The position numbers were made by a program, and so were the translations under genes. A stretch of 64,000 bases of DNA from Taenia hydatigena (lineage: Eukaryota; Platyhelminthes; Cestoda; Cyclophyllidea; Taeniidae). Under the pieces are notes generated by a model. That model worked only from the letters and a program-made list of their open reading frames with translations. It was not told where the DNA came from and searched no databases. Location: contig JADWOT020000004.1 in NCBI GenBank assembly GCA_036345935.2, forward strand, positions 4,808,168-4,872,167, read 5' to 3'. Below are positions 9,998 through 22,569 of the stretch, piece after piece. The first letter of the stretch is position 1. Each line of letters opens with the position of its first letter.

Positions 9998-11912
9998 CCG
10001 ATTTTTACTACTTTTCGGGGACTTGATATCATCTGACTCCAAACAAAATTACGACGGAGCTTTAGTGCCTCTGAACTAAGCTCTGTAAAACTGCACCCTT
10101 ATATCTAGAAGTCATCTCAGGCCAGAGGTCATGCTGGACGAATTCGCCCCTTTGAATGTGGGTTCTTCAGAGGATGCAAGGAATCTCTCGTAGTCCAGAG
10201 CCGTGTCGCAATCCGTGCCTTACGTATTTCCTTTGTGATTCTTAATGCCCTCGCCCCACAATGGAGCATCAACTTCACCCCACCACCACCTGTTTCTGCT
10301 GTGACTGGTCTGCAGGCTAGGGTGACTATAGTGCAATGCATATTTCCCCTTTCGCACTGCACTGTAAAATCGTACCGTTACAGCTCCTCGTACCAGCGTG
10401 CAACAAGACAGTCTATCTCTCGCCTTGCTTTTAAACGTACTATCCAAAGCGCGATGACTCGTTCCCATTGTGGGCGTCCTTGCTATGGGGTGATGGCTGG
10501 TGTGCACCACCATCAAGAAGGTGACAAATAGGTTACGTTAGGTTGCACCCCTCTATCACACATTTTGCTGATCTGGTACAGCGATGACGGATACTCTCAC
10601 TTCTCTGTTCCCCTGCCATTCATGAGAATACGCGGTACAAGACTGCGTCGCTAGAGCCAGGATTCAGTACGCTGGGTGAATGCATCATCACGCTCATTCC
10701 CCTCTAAAATCTTCCCCACATTTCTAACGATTTATGCAAGGCCCTTGCAACCGGACGGTACGACCAAAGTCGCTTAAATGGGCAGAGCAGAAATCGACCC
10801 TGTATTAGATCTGGAGTTGCACGTGCCCCTTAGAACCCGAACAACACAAAGTCCAAATCAGCAGCATGCTCCGGAATATACCTCTCCACGAGGGAAATAT
10901 CACCTAGGTGTACCATGAAATCGCTTTAAGGAAAAGCATGACCAGAGCACTTTCCTATGGGCACTCGAAAGTGATGGCCAACAAGAGAAACCGTCTCATT
11001 GACGCCAAAGTTCGTGGATGAATGCATGGCCTTTGGAATGTGCACTACTGCCACTAAATATGACATTTTTCCATTTGCCAAACGGTTCTATTCTCAACCA
11101 TCTTAAAAGATGACTTCTTCATGAGTGGAACTTAATTGCGTTCGCTGCGAATATGAGGTCATGGAAAATGAAATCACAGACTTACTTGATTGCTCGTATC
11201 AACGCCAAACACTACGTATCAGCTCGACGACCAAATGGTAGTAAATACACAGCATGCCACATTGCCGTTAGTCGTCGTTGCATAACTACTGATAGCAAAA
11301 ATGAGTAGACAACCTCTTCTTCATTTGATGGAAGTGTTGGGCTGGATCAGGTGTCAAACTGCAAAACATGTGTCCTTGCCAGTAGCTGTCCCAGTGTTAG
11401 TAGCGTGATCCCATCTGTGGATGACACACAAGTGCCTCACTGCGTGCCAAGAACATGCAGTTCACACAGCACGACCACTCATGTCTTGCATCCTTTTAAG
11501 CATTAAGCATCGACATTCATCAAATTCTGCACTTTAGGCTAAGGCGCAACATTTATGCCCAGAGGACGGTAGAGATCACATGAAAAGTGTTTGCGTAGGA
11601 TGAAATAATGCATTTATTTTTATTTCTCAAATGATGCCAATCGCACCAACAAAAGTGCGACAATTTCTTGCGTTGAATTAGTTCGGAGTACGGAAATATA
11701 TACGAGCAAAAATAGGCTTTGACTAGCAAAACATCTCATTCTGTCACAGTACATTTGCTTGATTAATTCAACTCAATCCAAACTAACCAACACCTAATTT
11801 GCATAGCCTATGCACTAATGCACACTATTTAATAATTAGTTCAAAGCGGCTGCGGCAGCTGCACTCTCATCATTAATATAAATCATCTTAAGGCGACATT
11901 TCTGACATACTG
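9998..11912. other. Arm sequence without recognised gene
   Basis: Overlapping frames of 77-98 codons on opposite strands at 10129-10531 share no recognisable domain. No RNA gene or clear repeat was seen. The mirrored sequence is at 48927-50841. Confidence 0.45.
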
Positions 11913-12110
11913 ATGAGCCATAAAATAACAGAAGAGGCGCTCGACGATTCCAAGCACGACCGGAGAGCTAGAGATCGACACCTCAGACTGCAGAATCATA
12001 AGGCAACTTTGAATTGCTTCACAAGACGGTTCTCTAACTTCTTGCCTTACATGCCATCTAAGCGCTCAAACACCTATGCCACAGGTGATGATGCCTTACC
12101 CAAAACGTAA
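11913..12110 (+). other. Possible C-terminal coding exon, unknown product
   Basis: A 65-codon open frame (ATG at 11913, TAA at 12108-12110) encodes a hydrophilic, Arg/Lys/Asp-rich sequence ending in a hydrophobic-basic segment and the tail ALPKT. An AG preceded by AATAAC lies at 11930-11934, so the frame could also be a terminal exon entered by splicing. I recognise no family. Composition is more protein-like than neighbouring frames, but nothing else in the area supports a gene. The mirrored copy is at 48729-48926 on the minus strand. Confidence 0.15.
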
Positions 12111-15100
12111 CGGTGTATCATTTCAGCTCACACACACCGCGCCCACACCAATCAACAAGCAAATTGATCACCACCTACGCAAGCCCGTCCAATCCTAACT
12201 TGCCTTTGTTTGCGAAGAAACACAAATAAATAATTAACAGCTTTTAATTTACCACTGATGGAAACTGTACAGAAAGGCACAGCATTGTCGAGACGTCATC
12301 ACAAATTAAAGGAGAGATATAGACATCAGGAGTGGTGATGATTAGAAATTTTAAGAGTTTTGAGCTGCTCTTCATTCGGGTGCTACCAAAAGACACGGTT
12401 GACCAGTCTATTGCCTCCTTTCCCCATCAACGCATGATCATTAGGATCCACACCAACAAGTCGCTGTTGTAACCCGCTTTGGCCAGTGGATCTCACGTCT
12501 GCACTGATCCGCACTATTGGCGTTTGAACCTGCGAAACCATGACAACAAACACGGACTAAGAGAAATCGCAGTAAATACAAAATAAAATGAGGTCTAAAA
12601 TGAGGTGCTGGTTCCAAATTTGTCAAAGGAATCATGATACAGCAGTATCACGTGAAGTGGCAGGCGCTAGCTCACGTTATGCCCTAAGTAGAATTCATTG
12701 ATTAAGAACGCCACAGAACAGCGGCAGCGCCCATACGCAACGAGGTGCGGTGATGAAACGAGTTTCTTGTGAAGGAAGGCGTCCACACTCGTGGACATGC
12801 CTTTCGAGAAAAACAGCCAACTTACTTGACTTTACACGTTATAGATGAATCCGAAACGCGAAAATCCTAACGTCTCATCAGGAGCCTCTTAATGGACTGA
12901 CGTCTACTCTTTGCAAGATAACAGAAGACAAGAGATCCCACCTCGCCAATCAGCCGCCTTTAAACTTCTCCCATAAGCATTAGCTTTACGAGAAAATTGC
13001 AGAAATGAGTAAAATCAACAAAAATAATGCTCAATATCGTCTAGCGCTCAAACACAAGGTTAATGCCCATATGCACTAAAACTTGGGCATATCTATGTCG
13101 GTGGCACCCCCCTCTCCCCCCTCGATACCCAGTGCACCCTTCCGCTGCATGAGACACGCGCATGACAGCAATCAGACTATGCGTATTACGTGTAATACAT
13201 AGGGCGTGCGTGTGCACGTGGACCTAAAGCAGCAGAACGTGTACCACGCATAGTGCAGCTGAACATTGTAAAGTACCCCATTTCTTTCCAATATGAGCAA
13301 CTTCCAACCTAAGCATTACTTGTAGCAATAATGTAATCAAAATCAAGTAATGGTCCGAAAAACACTCGCGACAATGGCGTCAAGGAGGTGCTAATTATAG
13401 CATCCCTGACAGTCAGATGTTCCAACTAAGATGAAGCGATTTCAACAAGCTCACTCACATCAGGCAGGACCGTACAAACGTTCTAGTGCCACATATCGCT
13501 GAAGTGAAGCGGATGAAGGTAAGTAGGCGAGCAGGTCCATGGACAGTGAAATAACCATATTACCTCACCCTCGCCTGTCTGTCTATCCAACCCTCTACCA
13601 CTCAAGTTACTCACACAACAGGTAAATGAATTAGGCGTTAGTAAAGAAACAGATGAAGCTTAACGCTTGCCAGTGCACATTTACCTGTGCCTCCAAAAAC
13701 GTCCACCGACTATCAGCCATCAAGACCATTAATGCGGCTGACCTATGGAAGACGCCAATGCTGCACTTTTGCCCCTCTCCACCACATGTCAGCCAACTAT
13801 TCGACCCGAGGCAAATCACCTAGAATTAATGCTAATTACTACTACGACTAAAAGGAAGGGCGAGGGAGACTGCTCTGGAACTACTACATTGCTACAGCAG
13901 GGAAGGCAAGCAAGTTGGGGTAATTAGTGGTTCGCCTTCGAAGTCATCACCGTGACATTACGCTTCAAGCAAACACTGCATTCACATGTGTTTCGGAGAC
14001 AAACATCCCAGGACGCTTCTTCCGATAATGATAAATTCGCACAGTTTAGTGTCTTAAGCAGGGAACACTAAACAGCCAGATACCATCAAACTTGCATCGT
14101 CAGCAGACGGAGCCAACGAAATTACTTCATAATGAGGAAAGTCTGGATGCGCCTCAAGTGCGCACTAATCCACAACATGATCCTCCGCAAATCCCCAAAA
14201 CAATGCGAAGACGTAAAGCAGCAGTAAGCTTCCTAACCACAAGTAGACCAATTAGCATATACTCATTCAATGCAAGTGTGCACAGCGCCCATGCTACCGT
14301 TCCAACTTGGAATGAGGTATACTTATTTGAAGGCAATGCTTACAGTCCACTGCAGATGCTCACACTTCGTGTGACGCAGATTGCCCCATCTTACCTATCA
14401 ACGTCCAGTGCACTCAATCCGGTAACAACCAATTCAACATACTTGACAATAAATACAAGCAACTTGTCCCAATCAAGCTTTGAATGCCCGTGCATACTCA
14501 TTGAATCCTGATAAATACAATCTTTCCCGTTTGGGCTAGAATGCCAGCACAAGTAATAGGCGAACACACACTACCTATCCTTCAAGACGGAAAACCAAAC
14601 AAGGTGCACGAAATGGATAAATCCAGTCATTTGTATGACTACATATCAATGAGCACAAGTCAGAACTGCCAATGCTTAATGTGTACCAATGTCGAGTGAA
14701 AGCAACAAGACAACTTATGACATCAAACAAGTGGGACATGTGGAAAACTGGAAAGTAAGATGAGGCATAGTGAGTCCTGAACCAGCGCTGAATTCACACT
14801 CAACAGGCAGTGTCTGTAGCTGGTACAAAAGACGGCACTTTGCAGTCAGGCCTCACACCTCATCAAAGCAGGCAAACAGCAAATCGAGACTTTTCAACCG
14901 TGCATAAATGTGCATTTATACGCACCTATGAATTGGCGGGTTCCTTCCTCCACCTATCCACAATCACTGCACCCTCCGACGTTGCCCTTGTTGCCTGCCA
15001 CGTCACGACGCAGGGGTGACTGCACAACACCGCTTGCATCCTACTCTGCAGACCTCCAACAGTTTTGGCAATAACTCATCAGCGAACGCTGACTGCCAAA

Positions 15101-16660
15101 CCGCCCATCAGCGGTGGCACAGCCTCAACGAAATACCTGTCCTCTGCAGGCCCGGAGGAAACATAGATGGCACGTTAATTCATTTATTCAGGCGTCATCA
15201 CTTTCGCAGCAGAATTCGATATTTGCATCCACCCCCAGCTATGCCAACAAACGTTAGGTTCGAATAACATCCTTGTATCTACAGGAACAAGCTGAGGCTT
15301 AAATAAGCCATGTCGATCAAACCAGTAGATAGACATTTAGTGTGACGACGGTGCAAACTGCAAGTTGACATCCCTTCGAAGCAGAATTCTCACGACCTTG
15401 GTCCAAGCTTATTCAGATCGCGCCTGCCAAAGCTGCGGAAGACCACATTCTGTTCGTCAATGAAAGAAAAACACTCAAGCACCCCTTTAGAGAGTGCTGC
15501 AGCTTTATTCGCGTCCAATTAGCACGACAGATTCCAACGATACGGTTGTTGCAACAACTTGGGGAAATGCAGCTGTTGCGCTGGATTTGGGAAAAGGCCT
15601 TGAAAAAGGGTACAAGACTAGTTCGTCAAAGCACAGCATAGAGCATATCAACTTATAAGCCTAAACACACTTGTATCACCGCACAGTGGAGAACAATAGG
15701 GAGGTTACACTTCAAATTCATCACTTTTTGTAAGCTCTCAGGGCTAATTAGATACACTACCACCGACAAGGGCATTCTTGTCGCCGTTAAAGTTTGAACC
15801 ATCGTTGGTGCCGAGTAAAGCCTGAAATTTTACGGTTCTCTTTCACTCTTCAACCAAAAGAGCCTACTTGGCCTAAATACTGCCGTAAACAAAACGCGCA
15901 ACGCACCCACCACATCCGCAGACAATATACTAAATACAACTAATGACCTTGAAACTGCCATAGCGGATGAAAAACTGCTAATTAAATACCTTTCTAAGTT
16001 TAGGAATACTGAATAGCAATAAAAAGCCAAATTCTGTTTTATAGCATTAGCATAAATAACTTATGCAGGCGTATAAAATCAAATGCAGTTCATCGTTAAA
16101 AATAAAACTATACAATTTATGTGTCGATAAAGAATTTGCAGACAATTGAATAAGAGACCAAACACCTTGCAAACTTATCAGCATCTGCGTTAAAAAAAAT
16201 TATGGCCAAATATGCTGCTATGCATACGACACTTGAAGCCCTATCCTTGAGCAGGCTGGTAGTTTTGTTACCAAATTGGAAGTTGAATAGTGAACTGTTG
16301 GCGGAGTACTTTTTTGCTTGTACAACTTGTTTTGGTCAGGGTCACAATGGTGGCCATCTTGCCCAGCTGCGTAGGCTGGCCGCTGAGCCATGCCAGCGGC
16401 TTATTTCCTTCTGCCTGTTGAATATATATACATATTCTACCCTATTATTCTGCCTTCTATTGCCTTCGAGGGAGCCTCGGGACGCTAGAGTCAGCTTTGG
16501 TAAATTCGACGCTTATCACACATGAAGTTCTAACTTCCTCCCGGCCTCTCGCTCCAAGAATGCATCTGAAGTGACATAGATTTACACAATGAGTAAAACT
16601 ATAGTGTTTCAAGACTCCCTTAAGGGCAAAAGAGGGCAAAATATCAGATCAGAATGCATG
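12111..16660. other. Arm sequence without recognised gene
   Basis: The longest frame (14092-14511, 139 codons, TTG start) is Ser/Thr/Pro/Gln-rich with no domain and begins close to a run of other random frames. The stretch holds the arm-mismatch cluster at 12737-13653, the 40-bp motif at 14390-14427, and a hairpin at 16379-16400 (GCCGCTG, 8-nt loop, CAGCGGC). Confidence 0.5.
14390..14427 (+). repeat. Dispersed 40-bp motif, copy 2
   Basis: It shares TTACCTATCAAC-TCCAGT and CTCAATCCGGTA with 7977-8018. The TTACCTATC prefix is shared by these two sites only. The mirror lies at 46412-46449. Confidence 0.6.
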
Positions 16661-19350
16661 CATATATTTAATGGACAAAGGGGACGGGGCTGTGGGCATG
16701 GCTTGGAGATCAGGCCACGCGATTTAGATAATGTGAACACCTATGTGACCGAAACCGAAACCGGCAGTCATGATTAACAAAGCATTGTAAAAGATGCGGC
16801 GCCTTAAAATCCTTTGAACGAATGGGTTAGGACCAAGGGATTTCTGTGATAGCGGGTGGTTGCCTTTCAGTCATTAGTGCACAAACCTCAGTCATGTATT
16901 TGATCGATGAGGCGCCCTTACCAAGTCGTAGATTAATGGTTAAAACAGAGTAGTGTGGTGTGGACAAGTCAGTCACTAGGTGACAGAACGTTTGTCGGGC
17001 AGACCAACTCCTTACTCCAAAGGTGATGATCCTTGCAGTGCAGCTGAAGTGGGTAAATCAGCCTGAATTTGTGTACTAACTCGCCATCTCGAGAGACATT
17101 ATTCCTGAAATTGCGAATCATGGGGGACAGTCGCGAGTGTTTGCATGCAAAGCTGCAATTTTTCTTGCGTTCTTCTTTTGGACGCAGTACACACTCTGCA
17201 GCTTTGTTGGCATCGAGAGACACTCTCCTTTTACCACCTGTAAGCCTCCCTCTTGCTTCACAGAAATCGCACTCCTACCTGCAATCTATGGCGAATGGAA
17301 TGCTCTGAGTGCAAATCAGATAATATCATCTTGATTCGAGAAACAGAAATTATTGTACTCTTAAAATGTATTAAATATTCTTACTTTATTCGTTTATCGA
17401 ATTTCTCCTGTGTTTAAGAAGGCATCTTTGGCAGAGAATTTTAGCTTTCGAGTCAAAAAGGAGTTATTTCTGGAAGGGAGGAGTACACCAAAACATTTCT
17501 TCATGGCATTCTATGGCGCGCATCGCGTGTTGTGCCGGTGGAGTGGAGGTGGATGTACCAGTGAACACAGCAGCTGCAAAGGTTGAAGATGAGAGTGAGG
17601 AGAAGAAGGGACGGGTGAAGAAAGGGCAGTTCGATGAATGTAGCATCACCTTTGCAAAATGGAACTCCCTGCAGTGTCAACACTCGCCTTCCTGACAGCC
17701 GATCAGAACTGATGTGAGGGATGCTGACATGTTCTATAGGCTGCTGAGCATTGTGTAGTGGCAACAAGGAAGATTATTTTGCAGCAATAATTTGTCGAAC
17801 GCAAAAAATTGCCGAGTTTTGCCTCTTGGGCGGTAATGGTCATGTCTTTGGTATTCGGCGGCTGTCATCACTTCTAACAAGTCCATACCCCGGAGAGGTA
17901 ACAAATCACTGCAAAATTGGCATTTCTTTAGACTTCAGGTCAATTCTGTCTACTATAATTTATGTCAAAGACGAGAACCTCATTGAGACAGATCATACTA
18001 TTCTTTAGCAATAAACCTATTTATGCTGGCTGCATCAAGCGTTGGAGGGATGTCACCGCAACACGCATTGGCCAAAATTCATGCGGCACACATGGCAATG
18101 CAAATGCAGGCTCTCCTCTGTTCACCTCTGCCACTCCCGCATTCTGTTATCCTGAATTCAAATCAAGGGGGAGAACTATGCAACCCCAACTGACGATTCT
18201 AGCGATTTGTGTATGTGGGGCTAAGGGGAATGCATGCATCCTCCTTAATTACGGCGCCAATGCACAATCGCGTGCTGCGGTTGATAGTCCTTATCAGCAC
18301 CATCGCAGAGGCTCACGGTGGCTTTGATACTTGTGCAACTTTATCTTGATTCATCCCGTTAACCAGATGGTTTACTTTTAGCAAAGGGGGTAGTATGCGT
18401 CTGGGTGGTTAATAGATGTGTCTAGCTTCACCGCTACCTATCGCATGCTTCACAAAACTTGCCCGAACCATTTTAACGCTTTACCACGATAACATGCTTG
18501 CTTACTTGCCCAGCAACTCACAATGTTTTCTCTTGTTATCGGCTGTGTGCAAGTCTACTTAAGTTGGTTAGAGGTATGGCTGCATCCTTGTGGAGGGCAC
18601 TACGGGTGTTAGCTGCCTGTGATGCGGATCGCCACTCGCCAGCACGGTAGGCTGCTATCCTCTAAGCGCATTAAGTAAATGCTGTGACACACTGGTTGAT
18701 ACTATGTTAGCGGAACAATGAGTTCTCCCAATCCGGTGATTTCAATCACTACCTTGATTCCAGTGTCCATTTGACCACTCCTCCATTTCTAATCAAGCTA
18801 GCTGTCTGACGTAGACACACTGAAGGCCCCGATTACACTCATAGACGCTAAAATTGGAAATTACATGGCGAGATTGTGTTGATGTTGTTGAGCGGAATAA
18901 TGGACGCCACACCTAAAGTATATTCCGAGGCGATGAACCCGCAAAGATTTGCAGCCTAATGTCCACAGAATGTGTGACGCTAATTAACAAAGTGGCAGCC
19001 CAAAAACACATTTCGCGAAGCTGAGTGCGTGGCCCATTTGGACGAAGACAAGAGTAGGCACAGCAGAACACCGAACAGACTCAACATGACTCTAAAACAT
19101 TTGAAGTTGGATGCTGATGAGCTCCAAATTGACCTTAAACACTTTCGGTTCAAACCGAAATTGAATGGAGGTTTCCAAGGAACCGCATATTTATAAATGT
19201 TTACACAGCTTCCTTGAACAGGCAGATTATCGTCTGCCTGAAAGAGAACACAGGCACTGTGCGTGAACAATAAGTGTTCATGCGATAAAGGTAGGTGAAC
19301 GTGTTGTGACGGTTTTCAAATTCAAACTACACATAGGGATAGGAGTCGTG
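16661..19350 (+). repeat. 2.5-kb duplicated block, copy 2 (inside left arm)
   Basis: It is homologous to 264-2789 in the same orientation. The central segment 17761-18748 is nearly identical to copy 1, while the flanks differ by about 10 percent or more. It carries an additional 186 bp (19077-19262) absent from copy 1. Because it sits inside the palindrome, a mirrored third copy lies at 41489-44178 on the minus strand. Confidence 0.9.
19077..19262. other. 186-bp insertion or deletion segment containing four hairpins
   Basis: Copy 1 of the block runs directly from CACCGAAC into GTGAACAATAAG, while copy 2 has 186 bp between. Within it are four consecutive inverted repeats: 19143-19160 (TTTCGGTT, CA, AACCGAAA, perfect), about 19170-19184 (GGTTTCC, AA, GGAACC, one bulge), 19186-19199 (around ATTTATAAAT), and 19219-19240 (CAGGCAGA, 6-nt loop, TCTGCCTG, perfect). 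I see no target-site duplication. Mirror at 41577-41762. Confidence 0.7.
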
Positions 19351-19966
19351 GAGCGATGCCGGTTGGGTAAGAGGCAGTGTTGGTTTGGTGACAGGACAGC
19401 AGCCTAATACGGTGGTACAGGATACAGACACGAGAGGAAGAAAAGGGGGAGAAGGAGGTGAAGTACCCACCCTGAGCAAAGTCACCAGTTCACCAGCTGC
19501 GCATGATACACGCTCCAATCGAGACAGGTTTCATCATGCCGCTTATGAGGACAGCGCATGGCCTGACTCACACTGTCGGCGTTCCCGCTTTCGCCAGCAC
19601 ATACTCGTGTGGGTGGGGTGTGACTGTTGGCATGGCCTATGCATGTAAAGTCACGGTCAATAGAACAACAACTAATCCGGGCTCTCATTTTGCACTTAAC
19701 TGACACGAATACGGCCTAGAATACATGCCGTAGAGTTTTAGTAAAGGTTGATTGAATAAGTGAGCAATAATTTATTTAAGGATACATGGACTGAAGGCCA
19801 GTACGACAGGCCTGCTAAGGATAACCTGTGTCGCATCATGCGTTTTATCTTTCGCACTCCCTTTGCGACTCTACGCCACCAAAATAAACCTACAGTGAGG
19901 ACGCAGATTAATATTGGCAAAGCCTATCTCAAATGTGTAATTTCTAACAACTTTCTGCTTTTTATT
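19351..19966. other. Arm sequence without recognised gene
   Basis: Overlapping short frames on both strands only. No CAP-family exon is present although the neighbouring duplicated block continues from the side of the CAP gene. Confidence 0.45.
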
Positions 19967-20160
19967 GGCTTTACCTTTTGACGTAGCTGAAATATGCTAG
20001 TTAGCAACTTCAATTTTTGTATTCAATGTGAAATTTTTCGAATCACGGGCATTTTATGCCCACAGGTACCACGTGTAATCTTTATGGTCCTTTGAACATA
20101 TTTAGGCGAACGTGGTAAGCAACTCTCGAACATCATCCTCGCGGAGCAAGTTGATCCTAC
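19967..20160 (-). repeat. Dispersed repeat D, 194-bp copy
   Basis: It aligns end to end with 21826-22019 in the same orientation at roughly 85 percent, including the blocks CGAATCACGGGCATT, GCCCACAGG and GCGGAGCAAGTTGATCCTA. It corresponds to the last third of the longer copy at 3391-4105. A TGA interrupts the frame that looks coding in the other copies. Confidence 0.8.
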
Positions 20161-21825
20161 GGTATTTAGGCTACCTTTATAGAACAGTCTTCTGTAACCA
20201 AAATATGTCGGCTTGCTCTGTAGCTGGGTTGTAAAGGGCTTTAAGTGCACAGAATTTTGCTTTGGGACCAATGGGGCATTGTTTTCCCTTAAGGGTCTAA
20301 ATGAGTTAGACCTTTGAGACTTGCAAGCTTAGACTTCTGGGCAATAAACCTTACTAGCATTAGAGTTTGTTTCTATGTTGGTATACAGCGTCTCTATCCG
20401 GCGCGTTCTTAGCCGTAGTTTTGGTAACCGTCGATTCGTAGATAACCCGACATACTGTTCGCCAGCAGGACACACTTGCTCAATGCTTCGGTTCGTCTGT
20501 CGGAGTCTATCAATGCTCCTACGCTGACTGGAATTAAAATGGCAAAATGAAATCAACTGGTGTCATACTGGAACAGCTAAAGCATCTGAGACTGGCTGCG
20601 GATTCATTTATTGCCATGCGCTACTCTCAATGGTCAGCAAATGATGGGGCATTAAAAACGATTGCCAAGGTTAAGAAGTTGTATGCTACTTACCACCTTC
20701 TTAGGCCGATTAAAGAGCTCAATTCAGCATGTGGCGAGGTAATGCTGCAAGCGTCAAATGCTCAGTGGCACACGTGTCAAGTTTTCTGTTTCATAATTGC
20801 ATCAGGTTTGCCATGTTACGATTAAATGTGAAGGTTCAAGACGGTCGGATGAACGATCCAACGGGCAGCACCTGGAGACGTTAGTCATTAAGCCGAGATC
20901 TGGCTTGGTAACTGACTTCCTTATTTGTTTTGGTATTTCACAGATATGTCAGAAAATCGTCACGAATAACTTGGGCAACACCACACATTTCTTCTCGCAT
21001 GACCCCATTGCCACCATGCCACGTAACCAACAGTTTGCAGCTTGACTCACCACTTGTACAGCTCACATTATTTTTAGGCACTGAACAATGCTTACCACTG
21101 AAATTTGCTGTTCAATGCTTGAAGCAATACGCTGACTTGCCGTCGATTAATCTTAATTCCCCTTCATTTACCATCCGGGTTGAACGACTGATCCGTCATG
21201 TCTCAACTGCCTACCGCGGTAGCACTCCAGGAAGCATCTCTATGGCTGCAGTTTAGAGATGAACAACCATTGTTTGCTAGTAAGTCAACATGAAGCCTGA
21301 ACTGAAAATTTCACTTACGAGGCCCAAACTCTTCTGCTCTATAATTCGGTGTAGTAAGTTACGCATCACACTCCATGCGCATGTAGTTTCCGTGCGCACC
21401 CAAAAGTGGTTTCTAACTTGTGTAGCGTGCCATTTTGAGGAAATAGAGTGAGCTGCTTATTTGTCCATCCTCTTTTGGCACTAGTCTTAACAACTTTCAC
21501 AGATTATTGCACCAGGACGGACCGCCTTCTGACTACTTCAACCCGAAGATCAGCAGGAGTAACCTTTGGTCATGCGCAAGCATGGGTGAACCACCGAACT
21601 TAAAAAACGTGAAGCGGATTTGTCAGCAAACCTTCCTTTTTTGGTCTGGTCCTTTCTTCACAGGCGTATCCTCTGCCAGCCACGCTTAACCAACCATAAG
21701 GAACTGCAAAATCCGCTTTAATGCCACAGCGCGGGTTTGATCTTCATCACTACTAGTCCACAACCCTGTCGCACGTAGGTAGCATATTGTGCAATATCTT
21801 GGTGAAATACTAAGAATAATGAGAA
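20161..21825. other. Arm sequence without recognised gene; tandem palindromes at 20286-20312
   Basis: Frames at 20547-20825 and 20930-21256 have no recognisable domain. CCCTTAAGGG (20286-20295) overlaps a perfect 7-bp hairpin, GGTCTAA (20294-20300), ATGAG, TTAGACC (20306-20312). No known element is assigned. Confidence 0.45.
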
Positions 21826-22569
21826 GGCTTTACCTTTTGACGTAGCTAAAATATGCCACTTAGCGACTTAAATTTTTGTATTCAATGTAAAATTCTTCGA
21901 ATCACGGGCATTCTATGCCCACAGGCACCACGTGTAATATTTATGGTCTTTTGAAAGCATCTAGGCGAAGTGGGTATACAACGCTCGAAGATCGTCCTCG
22001 CGGAGCAAGTTGATCCTATAGTGCCGATAGAATCCATTCCATAACCCTCCATCAATATGCCATCAACCCACCACTTGTCTAAGCCAATTAGGATGTCCCA
22101 GAACATTCAGCTTTCTTGCGTTAGCAATCGTCGCAGAAAAGGGAGGAAGACTGAAGGAAATCCTGTACAGTGCGTACCTTACATAAATATTTTATTTGAA
22201 ATCCATAATCAGTTGTTTGTGTTGGCATTCGAATCAAAATCAAGGTCGTAGAGACGCCGTACTAATGGTGTTTGATAAATATACAGGCGCTACTACCATT
22301 AATCGGCTTCTATTCTATCTGCGGTCCCATCCTACTGCCCAAAATAAAGTCCGTCACATGATTCGGGAAAAGGCTTAGAAGTGTGCGATGGATATTTTGA
22401 TTTCAAATACTCAAAATTATCCAGTGTTTATTAGTTTCGGGCCATCAAATTTGAAAATGGGTCATAAGACGATCGCGTACCCCGCTGCTTCTCATTGATA
22501 GGGCAAAATGCATTCCGACGCAGTGGATCGTGTTTGTATAATTTGCCAATTTAACGGCATTCAATTCTG
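21826..22569 (-). repeat. Dispersed repeat D, long copy
   Basis: Read on the minus strand it aligns over about 0.7 kb with plus-strand 3391-4105, and its 194-bp terminal part aligns with 19967-20160. Mirror at 38270-39013 and a third version near 62.48-63.22 kb. The D family thus occurs in both orientations relative to the left flank. Confidence 0.7.

Noticed and set aside
19114..19121. Hammerhead-ribozyme core CTGATGAG (also at 11910-11917)
   Set aside because: At neither site can I place a GAAA strand with flanking helices II and III in the required order.
19351..21825. A second CAP-family gene following the duplicated block
   Set aside because: I looked for the GHYTQ, GQN and C-x-Y motifs and matching splice patterns on both strands and found none.
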